Shown here: in pieces, positions 17,761 through 27,501 of the stretch | Layout of the letters: each line of letters begins with the position of its first letter | Numbering within the stretch: the first letter of the stretch is position 1 | NCBI RefSeq assembly: GCF_001445575.1 | Contig: NZ_CP013200.1 | Location: 2,046,001 to 2,110,000, forward strand | DNA from: Arthrobacter alpinus | GTDB lineage: Bacteria; Actinomycetota; Actinomycetes; Actinomycetales; Micrococcaceae | Reading direction: 5' to 3' | Length of the DNA stretch: 64,000 nt | Position numbers and translations under genes: made by a program | The notes under the pieces: model-generated | Told to the model about the DNA's origin: nothing | Database searches by the model: none | The model's input: the letters and a program-made list of their open reading frames with translations, nothing else

Positions 17761-18038
17761 TTGCTGGGCAATCCGGTGGGCCAGCTGAGCTGGGATGGCT
17801 CGTCGTCGGCCATGGACTCGAATTTTGCGGGTCTCACAGATTGGGCGAGGGCCTCATGTCGCGAGCACTGACGATGAATCTCGCGCTGGGTCAACGTGTC
17901 CGAGCCGGGCTGGCGCGCTGATACTACCGCTAGGCGGCGAGGCTGATTATCCTCGAACCAGGAGCGGTTCAAGCGACGACGGGATCTAGCTGACCGTGTG
18001 CCAAGTGAAAACGCGCTGTGCATCAAGGGAGTAAATAC

Positions 18039-18608
18039 ATGAGGCCACTTCGATACTCGATCAACGTCACGCTCGACGGCTGCGCTCATCACGAGGCAGG
18101 GCTCCCTCCGGACGAGGAGTCGATGCGCTACTGGACCGCTGTGATGGAGCGAGCCGATGCCCTGTTGTTCGGACGAGTGGCCTACCAGATGATGGAGTCG
18201 GCGTGGCACAAGCCGGCCACTGGCACGTGGCCTGACCGGATGGGGGAGTGGCAGATCCCCTTCGCCGAGACCATAGACCGGGCAAAGAAGTACGTCGTGT
18301 CGAGCACGCTGAGCGGGGTCGATTGGAACGCCGAGCTGCTGCGAGGCGACGTGGGGCCAGCGGTTCAGCGGCTCAAGAAGGAGTCAGGAGAGGGCCTGTG
18401 GGTGGGTGGCGTGAGGCTCCCTCTGGCGTTGGCAGATCTGGGTTTGATTGACGAGTACGAGTTTCTCGTGCAGCCGGTCCTTGCCGGACATGGGCCGACG
18501 TTACTTTCCGGTCTGCGAGCGCGCATTCAGCTCGAGCTCGTGGGGCGCCATGAGTTCCGGTCGGGGGTGGTCGCCCTACGATACCGGCCCACGAGCGTAA
18601 CGGATTGA
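18039..18608 (+). CDS. dihydrofolate reductase family protein (RibD C-terminal domain)
   Basis: A 189-residue protein with the RibD_C/DHFR-like fold. The N-terminal strand RYSINVTLDG, the ADALLFGRVAYQMM helix and the closing LVQPVLAGHGPTLL segment are typical of the small actinobacterial group, which is not a housekeeping folate enzyme. The start is the ATG at 18039, 6 bases after AAGGGAG; a longer frame upstream lacks a ribosome site. It stands alone next to decayed genes. It probably reduces a small molecule with NADPH, but the substrate is unknown. Confidence 0.87.
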   Translation: MRPLRYSINVTLDGCAHHEAGLPPDEESMRYWTAVMERADALLFGRVAYQMMESAWHKPATGTWPDRMGEWQIPFAETIDRAKKYVVSSTLSGVDWNAELLRGDVGPAVQRLKKESGEGLWVGGVRLPLALADLGLIDEYEFLVQPVLAGHGPTLLSGLRARIQLELVGRHEFRSGVVALRYRPTSVTD

Positions 18609-18817
18609 CGTAATTTGTCTTGACTGTTCTTTCGCCTGAGATGAACCCCGCTTGCTTCTCGGCCGCAATGAACACGCATTTTTCCCAGAGCGCACCAGTC
18701 TTGGGCTGCAGTCATCGAACCGGCTGCTGTGCGGACCGAGATGCCGTCTTGCTGACGCGAATCGCACACATCTGGCTGGCTCTACAGCGCCTCCAAGGTG
18801 ACCCCGTGGTTGCGAGG

Positions 18818-18919
18818 AACTCCCTGCGATTCGAACTTGCACCTCAGGGTGTCTCTGGTACCGGCGTCCATGTCGGCTACGTCGACACGGACAAGGCTGG
18901 TCTTGGCGCCCGGTTGAAC
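18818..18919 (+). pseudogene. fragment of a short-chain dehydrogenase (C-terminal part)
   Basis: One frame reads NSLRFELAPQGVSGTGVHVG followed by YVDTD, the end of the Rossmann fold of SDR enzymes. No catalytic YxxxK or N-terminal glycine motif is found on either side, so only about 34 codons remain. The surrounding stretch 18609-19060 otherwise shows no gene. Confidence 0.5.
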
Positions 18920-19060
18920 CGCTCTACCTCGAACTTTGCCGCTCCTAGCTCCGGCGGAAAACGGGCTTCATCTTCTCTGCAGGCATTGTCAGCTGCCCTG
19001 CTAACGGCCCCTGACATCAATTCTAATTACACTCATAATTGAGCATGATCGGAAATATTG

Positions 19061-19490
19061 ATGAAAGATGACGAGGCTATGACTGGAGATGCAGACGTGG
19101 ACCACTTTCACGATGCGGTCACCAGAACAGTCGAGGTCGGAGGAGTTGGCATCGCCTACCGAGAGATCGGCCCCGCCGAGAGTATCCCGCTCGTGGCATT
19201 GACACACCTCGGCGCAAACCTAGATAACTGGGACCTACGGATTGTCGGCGCCCTTGCCGTCGGACGCAGGGTCATCCTGCTCGGATAGCAGGGTGTCGGG
19301 CGGGATGGTGGCACAAGAAATCGCACACCGCGCCCCGGGTCTAGTTAGCCGTCTAATCCTCGCCAGCAGCGTTCCCCCTTGGCAACGCTTGGGCGTCATC
19401 GAACGTCGTTGCTGCTTTCGACAGGTCCGGGCACACAGCCGTCCCGTGCGCGTCAACCTGGTCAACCGCATCAGAGGACCGTGTGGCCTG
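19061..19490 (+). pseudogene. decayed alpha/beta hydrolase
   Basis: An ATG opens a frame with VGGVGIAYREIGP and PLVALTHLGANLDNWD, the N-terminus of an alpha/beta hydrolase, which stops at TAG 19287 after VILLG. In another frame the family continues as GGMVAQEIAHRAPGLVSRLI, then degenerates. The region that should hold the nucleophile Ser is deleted. A non-functional remnant is the only reasonable reading. From 19490 to 19882 nothing is recognisable. Confidence 0.65.
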
Positions 19491-19882
19491 CAGAGGCAGC
19501 GGCAGCTCGTACCGTTTCTGGGGTTGCCGGGCCGCCGGCTGTGAGGGTTGACGTGGACCCGGCTACTAGGGCGACGGCGACCGAATCTGTGCTGGCTACG
19601 GCACGGACGGCCTGCTCCACGGTTCGGTAGCGGAAAGCCTGTAGGTCATGTCTTCACCGGTCATCATGGATGAGAAGGGGATCCCGTTCGAACAACTCCA
19701 GTTCGAGCAGATCGAAGGCATCACGTCCGGTTTCGGTCCGCAGTCCGTCAGCAGCACGCGTCTGCCTTGCCCTACCGCGACGGCCACTTCACCGCAACAC
19801 CAACCCTGACTGTGGGGGAAGTCTCCGCCGCTGAAGGGGTATTGCAATTGGCAGACGGCGCCCGGGCAGTCAGACTGAATGC

Positions 19883-20791
19883 ATGCAGACTTACCTCCCA
19901 TACCCCGACTTTCAGCAGAGTGCCGCCGCTCTGGACACCACAAGGCTTGGCAAACAGCGTGTTGAAGCGTTGCAAATTCTCCGTGCGCTGGTGATTCCGG
20001 GATACGGCCGGCAGGAACACCCCGCCGTTCGCATGTGGATGGGACATGTTCCCGCTCTCACCATGTACGCGCTGGCCATGGCGGATGAATGGATCGCGCG
20101 CGGCCACCCGGACAACACCCGGGATAGCATCAAGGAGTTCGCCCCGCAGGCCGCCCACCCCGACTATGCGGACAAGATCCCCATGCCGCCATGGCTGGGT
20201 GATGCAGATTTTCACGCAAGCCAGCGTTCAAGGCTGATTCAGAAGGACTCGCGCTTCTATGACGCGGTTTTTGCGGACACCCCCACGGATTTGGAATTGC
20301 TTTGGCCCGAGCCGCGGAGGGAGATCGTTCCCGAGGACCCTTATGAGGACTTCGTGTGGGTTCTACGAGCGCCGCTAGGTGGCGTTGATCCGGAAAAGAT
20401 CGACAAGGTCGGAATGCCGGCATGGGGCAAGTCCAAGCCTGAGGATGACAAGAACGACGGCGACGACGGCACCCAAGCTGACGAAAATTCGCGCAGGCCT
20501 GTTGCCAAGGGTGCACGCAAGGCGCCCAAGCAACTGACGAAGAAGCCCACTCGCAACCGCAAGCGACAGGACGAGGCTTTCAGGACCGTCCCCGGTAATA
20601 CTACGGTGCTGATTCCGTTGGAAGACGGTGCCAGGTTTGCCTTGGGTAAGCTTCAAGGCCGCCCGATCACGCTCGATGACGGCCGCTTTGGGCGCACCTT
20701 TGAAGTCCAGGAGATCATTGACCGCGCGGACTTCGACTACCCTGCGCTCCTGCAGGATCCGCGGGTCTTCTTCCCGATCCCCGGCCAGTAA
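19883..20791 (+). CDS. MSMEG_6728 family protein (pyrimidine-dimer glycosylase-like)
   Basis: A 302-residue protein starting MQTYLPYPDFQQSAAALD and continuing TTRLGKQRVEALQIL, the opening of an actinobacterial family related to Pyr_excise proteins (T4 endonuclease V-type annotation). The conserved part covers residues 1-170. A Lys/Arg/Asp-rich linker follows (about 185-230), then a small C-terminal domain I do not recognise. The basic linker suits a DNA-binding role, but the enzyme activity is inferred from family names only. It is monocistronic, with a strong terminator after it. Confidence 0.75.
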   Translation: MQTYLPYPDFQQSAAALDTTRLGKQRVEALQILRALVIPGYGRQEHPAVRMWMGHVPALTMYALAMADEWIARGHPDNTRDSIKEFAPQAAHPDYADKIPMPPWLGDADFHASQRSRLIQKDSRFYDAVFADTPTDLELLWPEPRREIVPEDPYEDFVWVLRAPLGGVDPEKIDKVGMPAWGKSKPEDDKNDGDDGTQADENSRRPVAKGARKAPKQLTKKPTRNRKRQDEAFRTVPGNTTVLIPLEDGARFALGKLQGRPITLDDGRFGRTFEVQEIIDRADFDYPALLQDPRVFFPIPGQ

Positions 20792-20825
20792 CGGCCCGGC
20801 TTCCTGGCTGCTGCTTCTCCCGTCC

Positions 20826-20870
20826 GGACGCACTCACCACAACGTTGGTGAGTGCGTCCGTCGTCGTTCT
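20826..20870 (+). terminator. terminator after the MSMEG_6728 family gene
   Basis: A perfect 14-bp stem (20826-20839 with 20846-20859) with a 6-base loop, followed by GTCGTCGTTCT. It lies 34 bases past the stop. Confidence 0.75.
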
Positions 20871-21017
20871 AGATGATTCCCAGAGGGCGAGCGGTTCATG
20901 TCGGTCTTCGGCAGCCACGAAACGGACGCAATCGAGCAACCCGTCGTCGCCCAATAGCGTCGGCATCTCTGATGGAAACAGGCAATTTGAATACGGAGGT
21001 ATTCAAGAAGGATAGAA

Positions 21018-21036
21018 ACTATACTTTACGTATAGT
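21018..21036 (+). promoter_or_regulatory. inverted repeat, likely TetR operator
   Basis: ACTATAC and GTATAGT are separated by five bases. The AT-rich site lies 12 bases before the tetR start and coincides with the likely promoter. The size and position fit autorepression by the adjacent TetR protein. Confidence 0.65.
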
Positions 21037-21048
21037 ATTGTTTGTTGC

Positions 21049-21567
21049 ATGAGAGAGAACCGCCGAACTGAAATAGTCACCAGCGCCGTCAGGCTGGCTA
21101 GAGCCGAAGGGCTCGATGCCGTCACCTACGAGGCCATCGCCCGGAGCCTGAGCATCTCGAAGGCCGGAGTCGTCTATCACTTCCCGCAACGGCGCGATGT
21201 GCTGCGAGCGATGGTCGAGCGGACGACATCCGATGTTGCGCTCGTTGTCGAGCAGCGCCACCACGAGACGGGCGAGCCTCGCATGGTCTCGTACGTCACG
21301 ATGCTACTCGACGGGGTGCTGCCGCTGGAGAGTCCTGCGCTTGCTGGGGCGATCGCCGCCGACGAAGAGCTTGCCCGTGGATGGCGCAAAAACCTGGAGG
21401 TCTGGACTGATGAAGTCGTTGCGACAGGAGTTAGTCGCGATGATGTTCTTACCGGATATCTTGCGGCAACGGCCGGGGCATGGACGCAGACCGCTTCCCA
21501 GCTCCTTGGAGTGCGTCGCACTATTCTCCGCCTGCTCGGCGCCGACAATCAGGATGTAGCGAAATGA
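21049..21567 (+). CDS. TetR family transcriptional regulator
   Basis: A 172-residue repressor with an N-terminal HTH: RRTEIVTSAVRLARAEGLDA, then YEAIARSLSISKAGVVYHFP. The C-terminal half is the ligand-binding part and includes LLDGVLPLESPALAGAIAAD, typical of the TetR_C group that controls neighbouring membrane proteins. The ATG follows a weak ribosome site. Its stop overlaps a truncated membrane-protein gene by ATGA, so the regulator has lost its natural partner here. Confidence 0.9.
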   Translation: MRENRRTEIVTSAVRLARAEGLDAVTYEAIARSLSISKAGVVYHFPQRRDVLRAMVERTTSDVALVVEQRHHETGEPRMVSYVTMLLDGVLPLESPALAGAIAADEELARGWRKNLEVWTDEVVATGVSRDDVLTGYLAATAGAWTQTASQLLGVRRTILRLLGADNQDVAK

Positions 21568-21640
21568 CTCGCGTACGACTCTCCGGGGCGCTGTGGGCGC
21601 TCGAGATCCTCTTCTTTGTTGCGCATGCCATTGCCCAGGC
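21564..21640 (+). pseudogene. 5' stub of a membrane-protein gene coupled to tetR
   Basis: The ATG overlaps the tetR stop. The first 26 codons encode TRVRLSGALWALEILFFVAH, a first membrane helix like that of small DUF998-type proteins found beside such TetR genes. Similarity then ends abruptly at about 21640, where lacZ-like sequence begins in a different frame. I read this as a deletion junction. Confidence 0.5.
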
Positions 21641-22990
21641 AGCGTGGACTGTTACGGCGGCGACTTCGGCGAGCAGCTCCATGACGCCAACTTCGTGGCC
21701 GACGGACTTCTGTTCCCAGACCGCACGCCCTCGCCTGCCCTGGCGGATGTCAAGGCGGTCTTCTCGCCTGTGCGCCTGGACCTTGCCGGGGCGGGAGCTG
21801 GAACCATTCGGGTCGCGAACCGGCATGAGGTCCTTGACCTAGGTGGTTTTCTGCTGAGCTGGCAAGCCGAGTACGACGGCGTCTGCCAGGTCAGAGCCGT
21901 CACCTCCCTGCCGCCTGTGGTCGCCGGAGATGCGCTGGAGGTGGCCCTCCCGGAAGAGATAGCTGCTGCGCTCGCCGTAGGCACTGCCATCGTGAGTCTG
22001 GCAGTGGTGGTCAGCGATCCGGAAGGGCGTGAGATTGCCAAGAGTGCCGCCGTCGTTCATCGACCGGCAGCGAAGGCGGCTGGGGTCTCGGACGGGGGCA
22101 CCCAAGGTGAAGCCGATGAGAGGCTCAGCGGAGAGGTGTTGGAACGCGAGCTTCGGGCCTTATTTGGTGAGTTCACCATTGAGCCCCGTCTATGGCGGGC
22201 CCCGATCGATAACGACCGGCCATTTTCGTGGCAGCCCAGGGACGATGCTTGGCGGGCTGCTGGGTTGGACAAGATGGAACACACCCGGTCCTTGAACGCT
22301 GAAGGAATGCTGATCCATTCTGAGTCGCCGGGACGCGAGTGGGCGCTGCTCACACGTATCACGGCTCGCCACAGTACTAGAGGTCTCGGCGCTGGAGGGA
22401 ACGGTGCTGGTATCGCAGCTGCCGCGGATTCGCAGGCCGGCAGTAGCCTCCTCGAGCTCTCCATTACCCAGATGTTCACAGGCAACCCACCGGCGCAGCT
22501 CCCGCAAATGGGGCTGGATCTGGTTCTCAGCGAAGACTTCTCAGACTTGGAGTGGTTGGGTCAGGGACCTGCTGAAAGCTACCCGGATACGGGTCAAGGC
22601 AACACTTTTGGGCGTTTCCGGGCCGGGCTGGAGCAATTATCCACCCCCTACGTTTACCCGCAGGAGAACGGTGCCAGGTCCGGCGTCGAATGGGCTTGCG
22701 TGTCTACCCCGGCCGGAAGCACGGCCGAAAGAAGCGTGGCCATGGTTCCGTCGCGGCCAGTGTCTTTGGCCTTGCGTCCTTGGTCTACGGAGGATCTGGC
22801 TGTTGCAACGCACGGATTCGAACTCCAGCCGGGTCCATGCCGCTACCTCAGTATCATCCTTGCGTCTTCTGGCGCTGGTACCGCTTCGTGTGGTCCCGGC
22901 GTCCTGGACCCCTATATCTTGCCCCCGGATCCACAATCGGTCCGTTTGCAATTATCCACACCCCGCAGAAGTGAAACGAATAAGGAGTAG
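21641..22990 (+). pseudogene. beta-galactosidase (GH2), C-terminal fragment
   Basis: The sequence begins inside a LacZ-type enzyme (YGGDFGEQLHDANFVADGLL, the end of the catalytic barrel) and runs through the immunoglobulin-like domain and the complete small-chain domain. That last domain contains LWRAPIDNDR, EWLGQGPAESYPD and YVYPQENG. About 450 residues remain of an enzyme of about 1000; the catalytic Glu residues and the whole N-terminal half are missing. The frame is otherwise clean to the stop, so the loss is recent. An apparent upstream ATG at 21593 is in junction sequence and is not a real start. Confidence 0.75.
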
Positions 22991-22997
22991 TTCAAGT

Positions 22998-24578
22998 ATG
23001 TCCGACAGCACCGATTCTTCACACGCATTTCCTACAAACAACCTCCGCAACGGCGGCCGCGAAGCTGCGCCCAGTCGTCGGGGAGTTCTGATGGGCTTGG
23101 GCGGTGTTGCCGTGTCCCTGGCACTGCCAGCTCAGGCTGCATCAGCTGCTGTGGCAACCGGCAAGAAAGGGCCAGTTGCCGCCAGCACACTCTCCAGGGT
23201 TGACCGCGCATTCCTGCGCCACGGATTGATCCACGGCGCATGGGTTCCCGACGATGACAGCGGCCGGTGGCAGCCCAGCACCAGGCAGTAGCTGGATAGT
23301 GGCTTCACCACGCCAACGTTTTACGACGCGCCGTTGTGGAACACGGCCTTGATGAACGCGCTGCCGAATTGTACGTGGGCCACCGCCAAGGGCCCGGACG
23401 GTTTCCACCTCACCAGCCCGCCTGATCTGTCCAAGCCCATCCTCACAGGTGCCCAGAAAACACGCGCCAAGGATCTGTTTGCCGTATGTTTTGGCGACGA
23501 AGAGAACTATAGTCTTGAGCTTCAGGGCTGGTTGGCCGGACTGACCAAAAACCTGCGCAAGGAGGCGCCTGACGCACTGGCACACACCAACCAGTACGCG
23601 GGCCAGTGGTCGGATGCTGACACCAGGAACTTCATGGCGGCGGCAGATCCGGACCTGTTGACGTTCGACGAGTACTACTTCTCCATGACCTCTAACTATG
23701 CCGGTGGCAGCATCACCAAGCTCTACAACAACGTAGAACGCCTGCGCAGGCTGGCCATGGCTGGTAATGACGGAAGCTTCAAGAGCCCCTTGGGCTTCGG
23801 TCAGTACACCATGGGCTTCAAGGCGGGGGATGCTCCTTGGCAAGAAGGCGGCGACTACGTTGTTTCCGAGTCTGAGCAGAACATCATCAGTTACGTCACC
23901 TGGGCTATGGGCGGCAAGTGGTTGAACCTCTTCCGTTGGGAAAAGAGTGCCCACGCGACATCCTTGTTGGCGCGGTCCGATGCCGCCGGTAGCTTTACGG
24001 TGCAGGCCAATCGCTACGCCGCACTCAACGCACGCATGGCGGCTCTGTCGCCGTACCTGACAAGGCTCCGGAGCAAGTCCATTGCTATTGTCAGTGGGCG
24101 CAATGCCGCAGGCGCTAACAGCCAACCATCTGTTCCGCAGTTCTCGGCCGCAGTTGATCCCGGAACAAAACTCGTAGGGCTCTCTGCGAAGAACGTGGGG
24201 AGCGCCAATGGAGGGCTCCCCGGCGATGTCTTCTTCGGTTCATTCCGACCCATTCCGGGCATGACTGCTGCCGAGTCTGCCGGAATATACACCAACCCTG
24301 AAACCCCGGCATTCATGGTCGTGAACGGCTTGGCCATGCCCAACATTGACAAGACCAACGAGTTCGGTGTGGGCGGTTCAAGCGCGGAAACGGCTCAGAT
24401 TGTCACTTTGCGGTTTGATCTCGCGGATGGTTCGCTCAAGAAGAACCAGCTGCGCACCGTGGCTGCTGGAAAGGGCAAGGTCAAGCAGGTCAAGCTCGAT
24501 CACGTGTCTGGGACCATTTATGAAGCTAAGGTCCGTATCGGTGGCGGTCTCGGCGAGCTGTTCTGGTGGGACGTCTAA
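22998..24578 (+). pseudogene. Tat-exported protein of unknown function, interrupted by an amber codon
   Basis: The ATG follows AAGGAG. The N-terminus holds a twin-arginine signal (SRRGVLMGLGGVAVSLALPA) at about residues 30-49. The frame is stopped by TAG at 23289-23291 after WQPSTRQ, yet the same frame continues without further stops for 428 codons to 24578. A single TGG-to-TAG change (Trp to stop) explains it. The body contains acidic stretches such as LLTFDEYYF like those of TIM-barrel hydrolases, but I cannot name a family. Downstream of lacZ it may have acted on extracellular glycans. Confidence 0.6.
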
Positions 24579-24598
24579 GTAGCTGAGCCCGACCTTCA

Positions 24599-24640
24599 AA
24601 GGGCCCGCAGTTGTAGCGCGAGCTGCAGCTGCGGGCCCTT
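24599..24640 (+). terminator. stem-loop after the secreted-protein gene
   Basis: A perfect 12-bp GC-rich stem (24599-24610 with 24629-24640) and an 18-base loop, 20 bases past the stop. There is no clear T-tract (GTCGAG follows). Confidence 0.6.
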
Positions 24641-25333
24641 GTCGAGGGCGCGTCAAAAATCTGGTTGTGGTTGTGGCGGTTACGGACAGTGTCTGGCGTT
24701 ACGCCTGGCTGCGGTCGGGTTCTGAGAGCGATTTGAGATCCAGCAGAGTATGGCGTGGTTCGCGGTAGCGGCCTTGGTGATATCAGCCCGCGGGGCAAGT
24801 TCGCTGATGATGAGTCCCTTCTTATGAGTCTCTACGCAGGGACGATCATCATTACTCGATAGCGGGAAAGCCTCAGGCTGTGCAGTGACGCGGCGTTCAG
24901 TTTGCCCGGGAGACTCCAGAAGACTCCAATCACCTGCGCTGGTAGGGAGATCCGGGTGTCAGTACAGGCGTCGCCGTGGCCTCGTTCATGAAGCAACTTC
25001 GCCACTATCAGCACAGCTAGTTAACCGAGGCGCGAGCTGAGTCCATTGAAACAAACGAAACAGGACTCACCTGTGGGTGCTCTCACTGTCGTGGAGCGAG
25101 TCCGTGCGGCCACATTAAGCCTGTCCGGGAAAATCCTTGGTCCCGCGGATTTTCTGTCCGCCGGGTGAAGAGCTTAGGCGAAACAGTAAAACCACAGGTC
25201 AGAGGCCCTTTTGTGCCCCGGGCCGGCCTCGAACGCGACCGCCCCATTGCACTCGACAGCCGCCGCCGTTGCCGCCGACCTGGTTGGGTGGCGGTCTGCG
25301 CCGAGCAGGGACAACCCCTACGCGGCGCAGCTG
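24641..25333. other. gene-free stretch before the aromatic cluster
   Basis: I see no gene with support on either strand. The only structured element is the tRNA-end-like repeat at 25185-25230. The stretch separates the degenerate glycan region from the intact aromatic catabolism cluster and may be an old junction. Confidence 0.5.
25185..25230 (-). repeat. tRNA 3'-end-like repeat, copy 1
   Basis: It contains AGTAAAACCACAG, then TTTTGTGCCCCGGGCCGG and CTCGAAC. On the minus strand this reads like the T-loop (TTCGAG) and 3' acceptor strand of a tRNA. It matches copies at 57648 and 60516. The rest of a tRNA is absent and the T-arm is degenerate here. Confidence 0.6.
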
Positions 25334-26137
25334 CTATTTTCCGGCGGCGAGGTCGGCTGAGATCAAGGCGGCACTGCGCAGCAGCTGCGCCCGCACAGTA
25401 TCCAGAAACGCTTCAGGATCGTCCTGGGCGTTGACGCCCTGTGCCTGCAGGGAGACGTTGACGGCGGCGGTGACGTCGCCGCCAGCGCCGCGCACAGGGG
25501 CGGCCATCGACATCAGGCCGATCTCCAGCTCCTGGTCCAGCAGGCACCACCCCCGGTCCCGTACTTCGGACAGAACCTGGCGCAATTCCTGCTCCGAGCC
25601 CACGGCTTTTGGCGTCATGGGCTTTATCCGGTGGGCGGCAAAGTACCCGTCAAGCTGGGCGGCAGGCAGGCCGGCCAGCAGCACGCGTCCCATCGAGGTC
25701 GCGTGGGCCGGGAACCGGGTGCCCACGGTGATGCCGACACTCATGATGCGCCGGGCGGCGACCCTCGCAACATAGCTGATGTCGCCGCCGTCGAGCACGG
25801 CCGCCGACGTCGACTCCCCCAGCAGGGCGGAGAGCGCCTGCAGGTGGGGCTGCGCCAGCTGGGGGAGTGAAAGCGCCGACAGGTAGGAATACCCCAATTG
25901 CAGCACCGACGGAGTCAGGGAGAAATTCCGGCCGTCCGAGCGGACGTAGCCCAGCTCCACCAGCGTGTGGAGGAAGCGGCGGGAGGTGGCCCGGCTCAAG
26001 TCCGTGCGTTGCGCCACCTCGGCCAGGGTCATGGCCGGATGGTCGGCGTCGAAGGCCCTGATGACGGACAGCCCGCGGGCCAGCGATTGGACATACTGGT
26101 CGCTAGGGACAGGCGCGGCGGTCTGTGCCTCGATCAT
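25334..26137 (-). CDS. pcaR: IclR family regulator of the beta-ketoadipate genes
   Basis: A 267-residue IclR-type protein. The winged helix (YVQSLARGLSVIRAFDADHP, then LAEVAQRTDLSRATSRRFLH) matches the PcaR/PcaU/PobR subgroup, and the C-terminal effector domain has RFPAHATSMGRVLLAG. It is the last gene of the pcaD-F-I-J-R operon and overlaps pcaJ by ATGA. In related bacteria PcaR activates the pca genes in response to beta-ketoadipate or a precursor. A candidate site lies before pcaD. Confidence 0.9.
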   Translation of the reverse strand: MIEAQTAAPVPSDQYVQSLARGLSVIRAFDADHPAMTLAEVAQRTDLSRATSRRFLHTLVELGYVRSDGRNFSLTPSVLQLGYSYLSALSLPQLAQPHLQALSALLGESTSAAVLDGGDISYVARVAARRIMSVGITVGTRFPAHATSMGRVLLAGLPAAQLDGYFAAHRIKPMTPKAVGSEQELRQVLSEVRDRGWCLLDQELEIGLMSMAAPVRGAGGDVTAAVNVSLQAQGVNAQDDPEAFLDTVRAQLLRSAALISADLAAGK

Positions 26138-26796
26138 CCCAGGAGGGCCGGTTCGAGGGGCACGGGGATGCGTTCCTGCAGTTCCGCTACCGTGGTGCCG
26201 AAGGTTTCGCGCACGCGCACGCCGTCGGGGGTGATGAGGAAGACGGCGTCATTGGTGTAAATGCGCGTGACGCAGCCTACGCCGGTCAGCGGGTAAGTGC
26301 AGGCCTCGACAAGTTTTGAGGTGCCGTCCTTGGCGAACAGGCTCATCATGACGTAGACCTCCTTGGCGCCGGTGGCCAGGTCCATGGCACCGCCGACGGC
26401 GGGAATCGCGTCAGCTGCGCCGGTGTGCCAGTTCGCGAGGTCGCCGGTCGCGGAAACCTGGAAGGCGCCCAGGACACAGACGTCCAGATGACCCCCGCGC
26501 ATCATGGCGAAGGAATCGGCATGGTGGAAGTAGGACGCACCGGGCAGTTCCGTGACGGGAATCTTGCCCGCGTTGATTAGGTCCTCGTCGATGTCATCCC
26601 CGTGCGCTTCCGGGCCCATGCCGAGCATGCCGTTTTCGGTGTGCAGCGTGACTGCCTGTTCCGGGCGCAGGTAGTTCGAGACCAGGGTGGGCTGGCCAAT
26701 GCCGAGGTTGACGAAGGAGCCCGCCTTGATGTCGGCGGCCACCAGAGCCGCCAGTTCCTCGCGCCCCAGCCGGGTGCTTTTTTCTTGCGTGCTCAT
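26134..26796 (-). CDS. pcaJ: 3-oxoadipate CoA-transferase, subunit B
   Basis: A 220-residue subunit. LGIGQPTLVSNYL and LHTENGMLGMGP place the catalytic Glu (in TENG) that forms the enzyme-CoA thioester. It pairs with the preceding subunit A to move CoA from succinyl-CoA to 3-oxoadipate. The ATG overlaps the stop of pcaI as TAATG, and its own stop overlaps pcaR. The length is typical. Confidence 0.93.
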   Translation of the reverse strand: MSTQEKSTRLGREELAALVAADIKAGSFVNLGIGQPTLVSNYLRPEQAVTLHTENGMLGMGPEAHGDDIDEDLINAGKIPVTELPGASYFHHADSFAMMRGGHLDVCVLGAFQVSATGDLANWHTGAADAIPAVGGAMDLATGAKEVYVMMSLFAKDGTSKLVEACTYPLTGVGCVTRIYTNDAVFLITPDGVRVRETFGTTVAELQERIPVPLEPALLG

Positions 26797-27491
26797 TACT
26801 TGACCCCATGTTCTGCCGGTGCCGGCGTGGTGGTGTTGATCTGCACGATCGTGTTGACGTAGATGCCGGGGGTGATGACGTTTTCCGGGTCCAGTTCGCC
26901 CGTGGCCACAATGCTACTGACCTGGACGATGCTGGTCTTTGCCGCCGCGGCCATGATGGGGCCGAAGTTGCGTGCGGTCTTGCGGTACACCAGGTTTCCG
27001 GCCCGGTCCGCCGTCAGCGCCTTGATCAGCGCGTAGTCGGCGTGGATGGGGGTTTCGTACACGTGTCCGCGGCCCTCGATCATCCGGGTTTCCCGGCCTT
27101 CCGCGAGCATCGTGCCGTATCCGGTGGGCGTAAAGAACCCGCCGATCCCAGCCCCCGCGGCCCTGATCCGCTCGGCAAGGTTGCCTTGCGGGACCAATTC
27201 CAGTTCGATCTCCCCAGCCCGGTAGGCGGCGTCAAAGTGCCAGGAATCGGACTGCCGCGGGAAGGAGCAGATGATCTTGCGGACCCGGCGTTCCTTGATG
27301 AGCAGAGCCAAGCCCGCGTCGGCCTGCCCGGCGTTGTTGTTGACCACGGTCAGGCCCGTGGCGCCGCCGTCGAGCAGGGCATTGATGAGCTCCATGGGCT
27401 GCCCGGCGTTGCCGAAGCCGCCGATCAGTACGGTGGAGTTGTCCCGGATGCCGGCGACGGCCTCGGTCGCGGACAGTGCAATGGTAGGCAT
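26796..27491 (-). CDS. pcaI: 3-oxoadipate CoA-transferase, subunit A
   Basis: A 231-residue subunit A with the glycine motif STVLIGGFGNAGQPMELINA near the N-terminus, and PQGNLAERIRAAGAGIGGFF mid-protein, both characteristic of CoA-transferase family I. I place the start at the ATG at 27491, which follows AAGGGGAA; a longer frame upstream lies in the gap after pcaF and has no ribosome site. It works with PcaJ on 3-oxoadipate in the cytoplasm. Only 10 bases separate it from pcaF. Confidence 0.93.
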   Translation of the reverse strand: MPTIALSATEAVAGIRDNSTVLIGGFGNAGQPMELINALLDGGATGLTVVNNNAGQADAGLALLIKERRVRKIICSFPRQSDSWHFDAAYRAGEIELELVPQGNLAERIRAAGAGIGGFFTPTGYGTMLAEGRETRMIEGRGHVYETPIHADYALIKALTADRAGNLVYRKTARNFGPIMAAAAKTSIVQVSSIVATGELDPENVITPGIYVNTIVQINTTTPAPAEHGVK

Positions 27492-27501
27492 GTTCTTCCC
27501 C

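Noticed and set aside
21593..21640. ATG at 21593 as the start of the beta-galactosidase-like protein
   Set aside because: The first 17 codons are an out-of-frame reading of the membrane-gene stub; the family match begins only after the joint.
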